Source: Chara braunii
Lineage: Eukaryota > Streptophyta > Charophyceae > Charales > Characeae
Assembly: GCA_003427395.1 (NCBI GenBank)
Contig: BFEA01000452.1
Location: forward strand, 74,663 to 103,611
Length of the DNA stretch: 28,949 nt
Direction: 5' to 3'
How positions within the stretch are numbered: position 1 is the first letter of the stretch; every line of letters starts with the position of its first letter. The translations under genes and the position numbers were made by a program. Below the pieces are notes generated by a model. That model saw only the letters and a list, made by a program, of their open reading frames with translations. It ran no database searches and was not told where the DNA came from. Of this stretch, positions 1-10,248 are shown one piece after another.

Positions 1-49
1 TCTTTCTCTCTCTCTTTCTCTCTCTGTCTCTCTGTCTTTTTTTGTTTCT

Positions 50-101
<52 letters not shown>

Positions 102-120
102 ATTTGTTTCGACATTCCCT
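1..120. repeat. CT-rich microsatellite
   Basis: Pyrimidine-rich simple repeat with a pure (CT)n run at about 57-98, flanked by imperfect TCTT/TCTG repeats. It resembles the TC-rich tract at 9958-10035 near the Helitron 3' end. It has no coding content; the window begins inside it. Confidence 0.9.
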
Positions 121-2127
121 CTTTGACAACTATTTTTGCAATTGCAAGAAAATATTGTTGATGAATAAAAGTAAAGGTTGCTTTAGTCATTTGTTCATAT
201 GTTATCTCATGTTGTATGTGTTCATTGTTATAAACATTATTATATTATTCTTTAGAGACTGATATTTTTTTAATTTTTTTTTTTCAACATTGTTCTGTTC
301 TCTGTGTTCGCTCTTATACTGTTCTACTTATTCCTGAAAAAAAAACCAGGTGAGTATCCTTTAAAGTATGCGAATGGGTTAATATTAAAGATCGATTAAA
401 ATCAATATTAAGATTGAAAGAAAAAAAATATACGGAGAAAGATTGTGAAGTTGATGAATAATTATGACAAAAAAATCTTAATCATAATAGAAAACGAAAC
501 AATAAGTTTGAGTCATCTTCCTGCAGACGGTCTCGAAGGAAGTCAAATGATACTTAAGAATAAACAAGGTACGTATGAGTGTGCTACGTGGGGCGATGAA
601 AATACTAAAGCGCTTAGGCCGCCTTCCAGTAAACAGTATTGAAGGAAAGCAAAGACCGCCTTCCAGTAAATGGTATCGAAGGAAAGCAAAGGATGCTCAA
701 GAATAATCAAGGTACATATGATTGGTCTATATGGGCCGCTGAAAATACTTAGGCACTTATGTGAAGCAAATGAACTGTTATATGGAGGGTTGGGTCACAC
801 CATGTATTTCGAATGAATATTGGAGAAGGAACCAATCCGATAAGAAGGAATAAAGATGAGAATAAACGTAGCCCTTTTTCCAAGACACCCATGCTATCCC
901 GAATGACCTCCTCTCACCTAGACCTGTTCCAAAAAGTCCTGTTCTCTACCCCCTTTGCTCTTATTTCATCAAAGTCACCCAAGCAAAAGAGGAGAAGAAA
1001 GGTGAGGTTATCAACGGTTTGCCCGACCTCGATCGCTAGGAATGACTCTTCCTGGATCCACGACCTTCGAAGCTGGCTGGGGGGAGGTGCGGTACGCCGC
1101 ATAGACCCATTTATGGGGGTGATGCAATGTTGTTGAGGTGGAGCCAACGCCTACTTCTGAGATCTGGGCCTCGTGCTCAGGCGAGGAGAATGGGTACTAC
1201 GGACTACTTCCTAGCGATCGGGGCTTGGAAAGGTCGGCGAAGACATGTTACCTTTTTCAAATCTTTTGTGGACGGATGACTGACTTAAGATATCTAAGGC
1301 TGGCTGCAAGTAGGAGCCGCCTCGATTATGGTGGATTGGAGCCAAAAAAAGTTTCGATCCCAGTGACAAATTTATCCGAACAGGAAAGTGAGCCCTGCCG
1401 GAGAATGACAAAGGGCAAATGTGGATAGACGAGGTACGTATGACTCTATTGCATGGGGCCCTGAAAAGACTAAGGGGTGTATAGGATCATAAATCGAACA
1501 TAAGAAACGAATGAGGCATATGAAAAAAATAGGAGGCATGTTAATTAACCTCAATAGGAATTCAAAGAAGTTCCGGTCCCGATCAAACATTTGCAAGAAC
1601 ATGAAAGTGCACCTGTACGAATAAATTCAGATGTGAATTAACATTGATTACCCTCGATAGACGCGTTGAAAAGAAAAAAAAATGAATTGAATCCTTTTTT
1701 TTTTTATTGTCTGTGCTTTGCAGTTTTGCTGCGTTCTTTGTGTTGCACTATGTCTTCTTTGTTTTTCTTTTTTTTTCTCTTTTCTAACTGACACTATATT
1801 ACTCTTCTTCATATAATTACATCTATATATGGATGTTTTGAGCTGTATTCTTTTCGTTTCGGTTGTCTATATGCATCTTACTCCTCCTATCCATCGTGAC
1901 GTGCCCATATACAAATACGTACGTACGTGCCCATTAATTTGGCAGAGGACCAAGACCCATGTGACACTTCAACGAATAGTAATCTATCCACCATTCCAAC
2001 CTTCTCTTCACTTGCGGATAGGTCCTTGCATGTTCCGTGAAAGCGTCGAAAACGCCATCGGCCTTTTGAAAGAGTTGTTAATGATCCTTTGGTGTCATCG
2101 CCGATAATATCAGAATGTACTCCGTGA
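121..2127. other. AT-rich upstream part of the Helitron region, no gene recognised
   Basis: This stretch holds no frame I can recognise. It contains T-rich DNA (240-300, 1680-1790), a strong 5' splice-site-like CAG/GTGAGTA at about 348-356, a family of degenerate repeats (510-1480) and a GC-richer block (about 880-1370). A possible Helitron 5' terminus (A followed by TCTATATATGG) lies at 1822, but I see no independent support for it. Short frames here use non-ATG starts or have no family resemblance, so they are not called. Confidence 0.6.
510..1480 (+). repeat. Three degenerate copies of a roughly 100-bp repeat
   Basis: Copy A (about 510-625) and copy B (about 655-765) share CGAAGGAA, AAGAATAA.CAAGGTAC.TATGA and GCTGAAAATACT-type blocks in the same order. 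A partial, more diverged copy C lies at about 1395-1480 (GAGGTACGTATGACT ... GGGGCCCTGAAAAGACTAAGG). The copies differ by substitutions and small indels. CCGCCTTCCAGTAAA also occurs twice, at 619 and 657. The function is unknown; this may be an old tandem array later split by the GC-richer block. Confidence 0.6.
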
Positions 2128-3714
2128 CCTTCCATTGTTCCAAGTCAAGTCGGTTTGTCTTCGTTCGAGGGTCCTTCTTCCTCATCCAACCATGGATTGG
2201 GACTACGTATAGGTTCGGATATTACTCCCTGTCGCTCTACGAGTGAGACGGCAATGTCATCACAACACGAACACCGCAAACATGGACGACCACCTTCCTA
2301 AAATCGTCGAACCCAGATGTCTTTATTACAGGCGGTAGGTGCTGTAGGTGAGCCAACTGCTCGCAAGAGAGATAAACAACCGGTGGTAAGTCAAGATTAT
2401 ACTATTGATTGTTCTAATGAAGAACAATGTAGTGATAGGTCTCTATCTTTTCGACAATCAATTCCATCGACGAATGATTTCACAAGCCCCATGTTTTTCA
2501 ACAGAATGAGTCGAGGAGATAATAATGTTGGTACGGATCACATTAGTTATCCTAGAAATCTCTCTATGGCCTTGCAAAGTGAACAGCCACTTGAAATTCG
2601 TACGAATGTTGCAAAAAATGCAGATTCTGTTTCGATTGTCGAAATATCCATTTTACTCAATAATTTTCGCTCGAACTCGGCACATGTGCACAATTGTTCA
2701 TCATCCACATTGACTGCCGATGTCCCACAAAAATTTGTGGAGAGTAATGTTTGTCCTCCCTTGACGGATGTTCGTGCAAATCCATCTTCTGCTGGCACGA
2801 CCCCGCCGAATTCGCCGAACACGTTGATTAGAAAGTTTGTTGGATTTCATAATCGACGGAAAAGATTATTATTATGGAAACCGATTCGTTCAAGGCGCAA
2901 CCGATGGTACCGTATGTTATTAATTCGACAGGTCCGTGCAAATAAAGTCGTGCGTCGTTTGGAACTTGGATCGTTGTCGTCGATGCCTCACCATGTGTCA
3001 TCGGGCTATGATGCAAGTGCAATAGTTGTTAAAAGTACTGTACAGGCTGGTGAATGAATGAAACAAGTCGATAGAATGAATGTGAATGAACCATGTTCTA
3101 CGTCACGTATAATTTCAAAACGAACGAAAAGGCAGGGAAGACGACCAAACGTTCATGCTAAACGTATGCGTGCATTGAGAGCTGCGGTTAAGAGTGATAG
3201 GAGGAAAAAAGATGTGCGTGCTCATAAAAATTTTGTACGGGGTGTGAGGCGAAGTTTGTTCGCTGTGAATATCCTTCGAGAGATTCGAGCCAGCGCCTCT
3301 GCGCAGTCGAGGAGTGCATCTTCTCCTGCGAGACAATCGTGAAGTCAATCTTCTCGGGCGAGACACTCGTGGAGTGCATCTTCACGAGCAAGGCAATCGC
3401 AAAATCCGTCCGTGAGAAATCGAAATTCAATGAACAATCATGAAGACAGTGAACCAAATAGTCGCGATGAAGAAATGAATGATTTGCATGATGTTCAGGC
3501 TCCTGATCTTAATGCACTGCCATCGACACGTGTGGGAACAACGTATGCGGCGTTTGAGAACACTGTAGCGATTTTTGGGAATGGTAGCACTGTTGAACCG
3601 TTCGGCATTGGCAGTCGAGATCCGTGTAAGCATTGTGGTGCTGAACTGTGACATCATGAAACAAAATGGACAAAGATGTATTGCCGAAAAGGTAAAAAAT
3701 TTTGTCCTTTATGG
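2128..3714 (+). pseudogene. Helitron Rep-helicase, N-terminal segment with zinc-finger remnant (decayed)
   Basis: One reading frame can be followed through stops at 2299 (TAA), 3055 (TGA), 3340 (TGA) and 3649 (TGA). It opens with a Ser/Asn-rich, probably disordered stretch, then Arg/Lys-rich segments at about 2840-2960 and 3100-3260, then an Arg-Ser repeat (3301-3400) encoded by a 30-bp tandem repeat. It ends in a CKHCGAEL motif at 3625-3648 followed by MYCRKGKK at 3676-3699. CxxCGA and downstream CRKGK patterns are typical of the zinc-finger-like segment ahead of the Helitron Rep domain; the stop at 3649 sits where that family usually has Trp. The frame shifts at about 3710. An ATG at 2317 is in frame, but upstream codons look coding too, so the true start is unknown. 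Confidence 0.75.
3301..3400 (+). repeat. 30-bp tandem repeat encoding Arg-Ser-rich segment
   Basis: Units begin at about 3301 (27 bp), 3328, 3358 and 3388 (partial), each built on GCGAGACAATCG..GAAGT.CATCTTC. They encode repeated A-R-Q/H-S-x-S-x-S-S-R. One CG in the second unit has become TG, giving the stop at 3340. Confidence 0.8.
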
Positions 3715-4713
3715 TAATGGCCTTCCGAAGGCTCGCCGGAGCATGAAATTCTTTCCCTTTGGACATCTCAAAGTTCCGATGGCCGATTCCTTCGAAACAA
3801 TGCGAGGATAATTAATAATAGTTTATCCCTCGCATCCTCACGGTTGAAGCAGTCGAGCGATGGTATTCAAGTATTTCAGGGTCAACTTCGGGCTCAAGGT
3901 TCAATTTTTCATCGTATCGGTGCATTGGCTGTCGAGGAAGGAGAACGTCCTCAGTTTGCGCAACTGTACTTGCACGATCCTCAACGTTTGGACGATGCGA
4001 TTGATCAAAGAGTGAATTTCCTTAACTTACCTGCACGTACACCCGATGCCGAACTTGATCGAGCGAAACGAATATTGAGAAGGTTTCACAAATTGCTACA
4101 ACAATGTAACAATTACGTGAAGGACTTTATGACGGCTGCTGACCTTCCTCAGGAAGCCTTGAATGGGAGGAAGTTGGTCATAAATCCGGATGCCATGCCT
4201 GAGGAGGAACATGCAAGGCATTATAACCGTCCTATGGGTCTACATGAGGTGTGTGTTCTGATGACCGATGGGCTCCTTCCTCGTGAGCTAGAGATTCGTT
4301 TACGTGCTCCTCTTCCTGGTGAGCGGCAGACAGTTGTGGTTCCTGAATGTTCTCGAGCGCACGATTGCTTAAGGTTTGTTTTACTTTTCCCGGAGGGAAT
4401 TGATAGTTGGTCTGTCCGACGTGCCTCGGAGGCTGGATGGCTGTCATGACTTAGTGCCAATGAGTACTATGCATTTCACCTTCACGAGCGCGATGGTGAA
4501 AGGCCTTGTCTCCTTTATGCAGCACGTCTCTTCCATGAGTTTTGTTGCATGTCGTATGCTAAAGTTGAATCCCTCCGCTTAAAATGGGTGAGATTCCACA
4601 AAAAAGAATTGCGCTCAGAGTATTATTAGGATTTACACGATGCTGTGCAACAAAATCAACGTGGTGACGATATTGGGACAAAAGTGGTTTTGCAGTCAAC
4701 GTTCACTGGGGGC
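3715..4713 (+). pseudogene. Helitron Rep-helicase, Helitron-like N-terminal domain (decayed)
   Basis: After a short stretch in another frame (about 3714-3785, containing GLPKARRSMKFF) the original frame resumes. It reads through FLRNNARIINNS, the QLRAQGSIFHRIGAL block and DPQRLDDAIDQR (3844-4449), a TGA at 4447, then LSANEYYAFHLHERDG, AYAKVESLRLKWVRFHKKEL-like text and a TAG at 4627, ending in TVLQSTFTGG-like sequence near 4700. This order of blocks (FRxNxRxYN, GxxYHRIGxL, YxPxxxxxR, EYYAYxL, ESxRLxxIRxxQ, FTGG) matches the conserved region immediately before the HUH nuclease in Helitron proteins. Relative to the family, one base is missing at about 4712, where a ProArgTyrMet motif would otherwise read through. 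Confidence 0.85.
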
Positions 4714-6052
4714 CTCGATATATGAGTGAAAGATATCACGACAGCATGCCAATTGTGAGACGATTCGGAAAACCGGATCTTTTCATCACTATGACGTGCA
4801 ACACAAATTGGTCGGAGATAAAACAAGCCCTGTTGCCAGGGCAATGTCCTAACGACAGGCCGGATCTTCTCGCACGAGTGTTCAAGGGTTGTCTTGCACA
4901 ACCGATTGGTGAGATAAAGAACAAACGGATCTTTGGTAGGGTGAGCGGAATGTTGTATGTGGTGGAGTTTCAAAAAAGGGATCTACCACACGCACATATA
5001 TTGGTTATCTTGCATCCGGATGATAAAATTCGGGATGCGGATGCTGTTGACAATGTGGTGTGTGTCGATATTCCTCCGGTAGGGGAATTAAGAGAAAGGG
5101 TGACCAAATTCATGTTGCACGGGATTTGTGGTGTGGAGAAACGCGACGCTTCGTGTACGGAGGACGGAGAATGCACAAAAAGGTTTCCGAAAGACTTCAT
5201 TTCTACAATTACATTCAAAGACGAGCAAACGTACCCTTCGTATAAGAGAAGGAAACCAAGTGACGGTGGTTTTACGATTGTTCAAAATGGTGTCGTTTAC
5301 GATAATCGGCGTGTGGTCCCGTATAACCCGTACTTGCTAATGAGGTTTAATTGCCACTTGAATGTTGAATATTATGCTAACATCAAGGCGTTCAAGTACG
5401 TGTGTAAGTACGTGTACAAAGGGTGCGATCGTGGTATGGTTTGCGAGCAGGATAATAATGCGCCCATCGACGTAGTTAAATTGTATCAAGATATGCGTGT
5501 TGTAGGTGCATGCGAAGCATGCTGGCATCTATTTGAGTTTGACGTTGCGGAACAATGGCCCGCGGTGGAAAGATTGCCCGTGCATCTCGAAAACATGCAA
5601 AAAGTGCAATTCGAACTTGGCACTGAGCATGAGGTTGTTTCACATGAACCCCCGAAAACGAAATTGACGCCATGGATGGAACACAACTCTTTGAATGAAG
5701 GTGTTCTTAAAGAGGAGTTTCCTCTTTACGCAGAAATCATTAATACTCATGTATGGGATAACAAACATAAGAAGTGGAACCGAAGAAAACGTGATCTCCA
5801 CGGTGGTCCCTTCGAAAAGATATCCCGGTTGCATCACGTGAGGATCACCGAAGGGGAACGATTCTATCTGCACGTGTTGTTAAACCATGAACATTCTCGT
5901 GGGGTGCGCTCTTTTGCCGAAATTCGTACGGTGGACGGAGTCGAATACGATTCTTTCAGATCCGTGTGTGTTCGATTAGGCCTTTTGCAAACAGACGATG
6001 CATACGATCAATGCATCGACACAGCCACGACACATTACATGCCTGAAAAATT
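4714..6052 (+). pseudogene. Helitron Rep HUH endonuclease domain (two-tyrosine type)
   Basis: This domain nicks and joins single-stranded DNA in rolling-circle transposition. From about 4722 an unbroken frame shows YHDSMPIVRRFGKPDLFITM (motif 1 area, 4734-4793), TCNTNWSEI, the HUH metal-binding pair in KRDLPHAHIL (His codons 4989 and 4995), and the two catalytic Tyr positions in FKYVCKYVYKG (codons 5397 and 5409). Downstream come the family blocks AVERLPVHLE and EKISRLHHVRITEGERFYLHVLL, and the inter-domain block VRSFAEIRTVDGVEYDSFR. All nuclease residues I can identify are intact, so this is the best-preserved part of the protein. The ATG at 4722 is internal, not a true start. A one-base deletion at about 6053 (TTCGT where the family frame needs TTCCGT-like spacing) separates it from the helicase. 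Confidence 0.9.
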
Positions 6053-7783
6053 CGTAAAATATTTGTTATGGTTCTCACGTTTGGTCCTGTGAACGATCCG
6101 GTACGTTTCTTTGAACGACATTGGGATAAGATGTGTGATGATTTTCAATATCGTGGGGGCAACGAAATTGTTCCGCCGAACATTTTGCAATCCTTAGTGT
6201 TATTCCATCTTGACCGTATTTTACAGACGTCTGGAAAAAACATCCGTCAATTCTGCCTTTATTATCCAACACCCGACGCGGAAACAATTGTTGAGAACAT
6301 AATAAGACATTACAAGAATAGAAACGTATCCTCGATTCTAAACGACGAGTTATCGTATGATCCGATTCAAATGCAACGCAAATATGATTCCAATTTTCGA
6401 CGTCTTCATCCACGTCAACGAGTGTTGGTGGAAAGAGTCGTTCGGCCTGTGCAAGAGAAAAAACCGTTGCGTGCTTTTGTCGATGCACCGGCTGGAACAA
6501 GAAAGACTTTTTGCATTGAAACTATTTTGGCGGGCATCAGGTCCCGTTTTGCGATTGCACTGGCCGTCAAGTCTAGTGGCATAGCGGCGACTCTTTTAAC
6601 GGGGGGTCGAACGTTTCACTCCCGATTTCGCGCACCTTTGAAACCTGATAACACGTGTCCCTTCTTGATTGCGAAACAAATTGATCTTGCGGAACTTATC
6701 CGCCGTGCCGACTTGATTGTTTGGGACGAGGCTCCGATGAGTAACAAGTTTCACTTGGAAGCTCTTGACATTACGCTTCGGGACCTGTGTAACAATGACG
6801 AGTCGTTTGGTGAGAAAGTTCTACTTCTCGCTGTGGATTTTAGACAGGTTTTACCCGTTGTGAAACATGGATTGCGAGCGCAACAGATTGATGCGTCCAT
6901 GAAAATGTCTCCTTTGTGGAAACTTTTTGAGATTCATCAACTGACTGAAAATATGCGAATCTTAAGCTTAGCGGATGACGAAATGGCACGAAGGTATGAC
7001 CACTTTTTGATGTGTATTGGGAATGGTGACCATCCTCACGTTGTTCCTAATGAACCTGATGGGGTAAGATTGCCACGTGAGATTTGTACGGATAAACTAA
7101 TTGATGAATTGATTTCATGGACGTTTGATGATGTGTCCAACCATGTGGGTGATGCCGAGTATTTCTTGCCTCGATTAATTCTATTTCCTACTAATGACGA
7201 TGCCGGTTCTGTTAACAACCGTGTTCTTGACGACTTCCCTGGGGAGGTGCGTGGACTTTTCAGTGTTGATTATCCTGATTTAGATGATACCGGGCTTAGT
7301 ATTGAGCGGGAGTTTTTAAACTCCCTCGATGAATCTGACCTTCCACCTCACAAGCTGCGCTTAAAAATTGGTGCACCTCTGATGCTTTTGCGAAATTTAT
7401 CACCAAAGCAAGGACTTTGCAATGACACAAGGCTGATTCTGAAAAAGATCGTTAATGATGATTTGTTGGAAGTGAAAATAATGCGATTAGTGTAAAATAA
7501 CACTAATCCTCAAGATTGATCTGACAAGCGATGGTGAGACTACTGGGTTCAAATGGTTTAGGAGACAATTTTTAGTCCGTCTTGCTTTTGCTGTAACGAT
7601 TAACAAGTCGCAAGGACAAATGGTATCACATGCTGGGGTTTGACTACGCAAACCGGTTTTTTCACATGGCCAACTGTATGTTGCTTTATCGTGTGTTGGT
7701 CATCCCAACAACATCCGTGTTGCGTTGCCTGATAAGAATTTTTTAAAGAAGAATATTGTATATCATGAAATTTTGGGATGAGT
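6053..7783 (+). pseudogene. Helitron PIF1-family helicase domain (decayed, catalytic residues lost)
   Basis: This superfamily 1B helicase would unwind the transposon strand. Visible motifs: Walker A reads APAGTRKT (6485-6508), with Arg (AGA at 6500) where GTGKT is expected; Walker B is VWDEAPM (6719-6739); motif III is AVDFRQVLPVV (from 6830); motif IV region is LTENMRI (from 6941). The C-terminal part in another frame shows FRRQF, AFAVTINKSQGQ (7584-7619), then HGQLYVALSCVG (7665-7700), where the motif VI Arg is Cys (TGT at 7692). The frame ends in KNIVYHEILG, stop at 7781, a typical Helitron C-terminus. Breaks: frameshift with stop at 7493, stop at 7641, and a length change in the T run 7739-7746. 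Confidence 0.9.
7485..7508. repeat. 9-bp inverted repeat at the helicase frameshift
   Basis: GATTAGTGT (7485-7493) and ACACTAATC (7500-7508) are perfect reverse complements around a 6-base AAAATA loop. The helicase frame is lost exactly here. Confidence 0.85.
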
Positions 7784-7859
7784 CCTTCTTTTTCTTTTTC
7801 ATCGACCCTCGACATTCCAAATAATTCGATCATATTCTTTCTTTGCAGGCGACTCCTAA
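7784..7859 (+). other. Inter-frame spacer with strong 3' splice-site-like sequence
   Basis: Between the helicase stop and the second Helitron frame lies a T-rich tract ending TTCTTTCTTTGCAG/G (AG at 7847-7848). This is a good eukaryotic acceptor, 12 bases before the ATG at 7860. It suggests the second protein may be expressed from a spliced transcript rather than by readthrough. This is sequence-pattern inference only. Confidence 0.45.
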
Positions 7860-9542
7860 ATGCCGCATAAGTACGACACTCGTGCTAAGAGGAAAGCAAT
7901 GACAACCAGCAATACCACTCAGTATGATACGAATATTACGTCGAAAGCTGGAGCCGAACATTCGGAGAAGTCGAAGAAATGTGGGAATGATGAGATGTCG
8001 GTGAATGTTGGAAGTGAACATGCTCGAGATGATCATCCTATTTTGCGTGAGGTTGAACGTGAACGTTCTCAACAGAATACCCTTGATGATGCTGAGAAAA
8101 TGACTGTGGAGGGGGATGCTGACAATTGTCGTGTTGATGGGGATGGTTCGCGTAGAGGTCAGTCGGGTAGGCCTATTAACCTTACATTTCGCGATCTCGA
8201 GGATGATAACGTTACCGATGATTCGAAAGGAGACTTGGTTGAATCCACATTGGTGAGAAAAAGGAGCCGTCGTGCGAAAACTAATGTTTTGGATTCACCC
8301 CGAGTTTCCGAGCCTACGCTCAATAATAATCGGGTGGAACGGCAACCGGTTGCTCATGAAACGGGAACTCAGATTTTAAAAGCGATAAATCAGCTCCCTG
8401 ACGAGGCACTTGCATCTCTTGAATTTTGTGCACCGCTCGCTGAACGTGCACGTGTTCGTGATTCGTGTTCGCAATCTCAACGCAGTGGACGTGAAAGAGA
8501 TGTTTGTTCCACATCGCAACAGCAAAATCGTGCGGGTGTTATTGTGGTGTCTGACGATAAGCATGGACCCGCAATCCATGCTCCGAATCCGCGTGCTTAC
8601 CTTGGGAAATGGTTCGAGGATGCGAAGAAGGTTGGCATACAAAATGTCTTGACTGAGCTGCTTTTTGAAATGTTTGTCAAAAGTGCCACAGTCGTAAAAG
8701 ATGGACGAATATGGAAAAACTTCCTCGAGTGGAAAAGAAACAAACTCACTAATATGCGGTTGCAACGAAAATCCCTTGAGGCTCTTCCTTCAAACCCGTT
8801 GAATGTATCGGATTTGGAGGCTTCTTCCATGTTGAATTAACTTTTGACCGATGAGTATATTGCTCTCTCTAATGAAGAGATTAGTAGGATGACATTTGAT
8901 TTGCCACATTGTCCGACATAAGGGCCCATCCTCCAATCCTTGCATAGATATGCACGGATACAACAGCTTCTCAAAAGGATTCCTCCCGTGGTTGCTTCTT
9001 CTACACCTCATTGCGTTCCGATCCGTTGACTTTCCCTTCAAGCAACATCTTCTCCAAATTTTCAACGTCTTGCGGATTATGCTTCACCATCCAATATGTC
9101 AACGCCGATTGTCACTACTTCTGTTGTTGTTTCTACTTTGCTGGCCGCTACAGCTACTCCGTCTCCTGTCAGTTGTGTTGTGCCCGCTATTACGCCATCA
9201 ACATACCATCTTCATGTCCATACAGGACCCTTGGAACAACCAAGTTCTTCTAATTTTAACATTGTCGTCTATGACTCTCTTGAGTCTATTGGTCTCAAAA
9301 AGACACTTGCACATCTGTCCTATCTTGACAGTTCTCACAAGGTGCAAGATATTGTGGAAGCAACAATGCAATAAAATACAAGCATGAACATTTGGAGATG
9401 TGTGGATGCTGCAATTCGTCTCGATTACAATCGACAAAGACAGGGTCGATTCAGAACTTTTGAGGAGTATCGTCGGAAAATGTTGCAACAAGTTTCTATT
9501 CGTGAGGTGCTGCAAGAGTATCGTTCCAGTGAAGGAAGTTGA
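7860..9542 (+). pseudogene. Second Helitron-borne protein, unrecognised, with in-frame stops
   Basis: One frame of about 560 codons runs from ATG 7860 to TGA 9540, broken only by stops at 8838 (TAA), 8919 (TAA), 9027 (TGA) and 9372 (TAA). Each is one C-to-T change from Gln or Arg, and no frameshift is needed. The N-terminus (MPHKYDTRAKRK) is basic; residues 20-190 are polar, charged and low in hydrophobics. A helical, conserved-looking block follows at about 8600-8760 (WFEDAKKVGIQ, LLFEMFVKSATV, WKNFLEWKRNKL). After the first stop come a Ser/Thr/Val-rich stretch (9096-9240) and a basic C-terminal helix region (9375-9539, RFRTFEEYRRKMLQQ). I do not recognise the family; it is not an evident RPA, OTU protease or endonuclease. 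It lies inside the Helitron, so an accessory transposon role is plausible. Confidence 0.7.
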
Positions 9543-9692
9543 TTGGTCTTATAAGAGAAATAGGAAGTGAGAGATGTTGATTGGGTATTCGTTCAGGCGT
9601 TGCGTTAATGGTAGATTTTTTTATGGTGAGTTTCGACTTTGATTAAGTAATTGCCCTTACAAAAGAGATAGGAAGAGAGATAGAAATAAATG

Positions 9693-9778
<86 letters not shown>

Positions 9779-9957
9779 TAATTTTGATTTGATATTATTG
9801 CGTTTTTTTATGTCAAGGTGGATTCCGTTACGCAATAATTGTGCCTTGATCATATTGCGGGCACTTGCTAACTTTAATGGAACGATAAATCCTCATATTA
9901 AACTTTTTCTCTTTGTATACTGGTGTTCGTGTTTCTTTATTCTTTGCTCTTTTGTTG

Positions 9958-9989
<32 letters not shown>

Positions 9990-10248
9990 ATGTCTCTCTC
10001 TATCTTTTCTTTCCTTTCTATCTCTCTTTGTCTGTCTCCGTCTCTCCTCGGCCTTCCTCCTACTTCTTTTTTTATGATTTAAATTGAATTTTTAATTTGT
10101 CACTTTTTTTTTTCGTCAGTTAAACTCAGACTTCACAGCCAGTTTTGGACTATTCTTTATTACCCTGTGATTTAATTTTTTTTTTTCAAGTCTGTTTCAG
10201 TTTATGTGAGTGGTTTGTGTTAGGTTCCCTACAACATTTCTTATTTTT
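9543..10248. other. Helitron 3' non-coding region
   Basis: No gene. It contains the (GA)40 run, a TC-rich tract (about 9958-10035) and T-rich DNA up to the terminal hairpins. Apparent frames across the dinucleotide repeats are artefacts of low complexity. Confidence 0.8.
9695..9774. repeat. (GA)40 microsatellite
   Basis: Eighty bases of uninterrupted GA dinucleotide. The purity suggests recent expansion, in contrast to the decayed coding DNA around it. Confidence 0.97.

Noticed and set aside
813-1428. Two adjacent plus-strand frames of about 100 codons
   Set aside because: One has an ATG start and the next a non-ATG start; neither shows a motif, and composition rather than coding seems to explain their openness.
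1822-1835. A/TCTATATATGG as the Helitron 5' terminus
   Set aside because: TC after A is too common; without a second copy or an empty site this end cannot be supported.
1911-1930. ACGTACGTACGT palindrome as a regulatory site
   Set aside because: Short simple repeat with no supporting context.
4656-6500. Minus-strand and alternative-frame ORFs overlapping the Rep-helicase
   Set aside because: They are shadows of the plus-strand Helitron frame, whose motifs are clear.
9605-10082. Long frames of alternating Ser-Leu or Arg-Glu across the GA and TC repeats on both strands
   Set aside because: They are forced by the dinucleotide microsatellites and have no coding content of their own.
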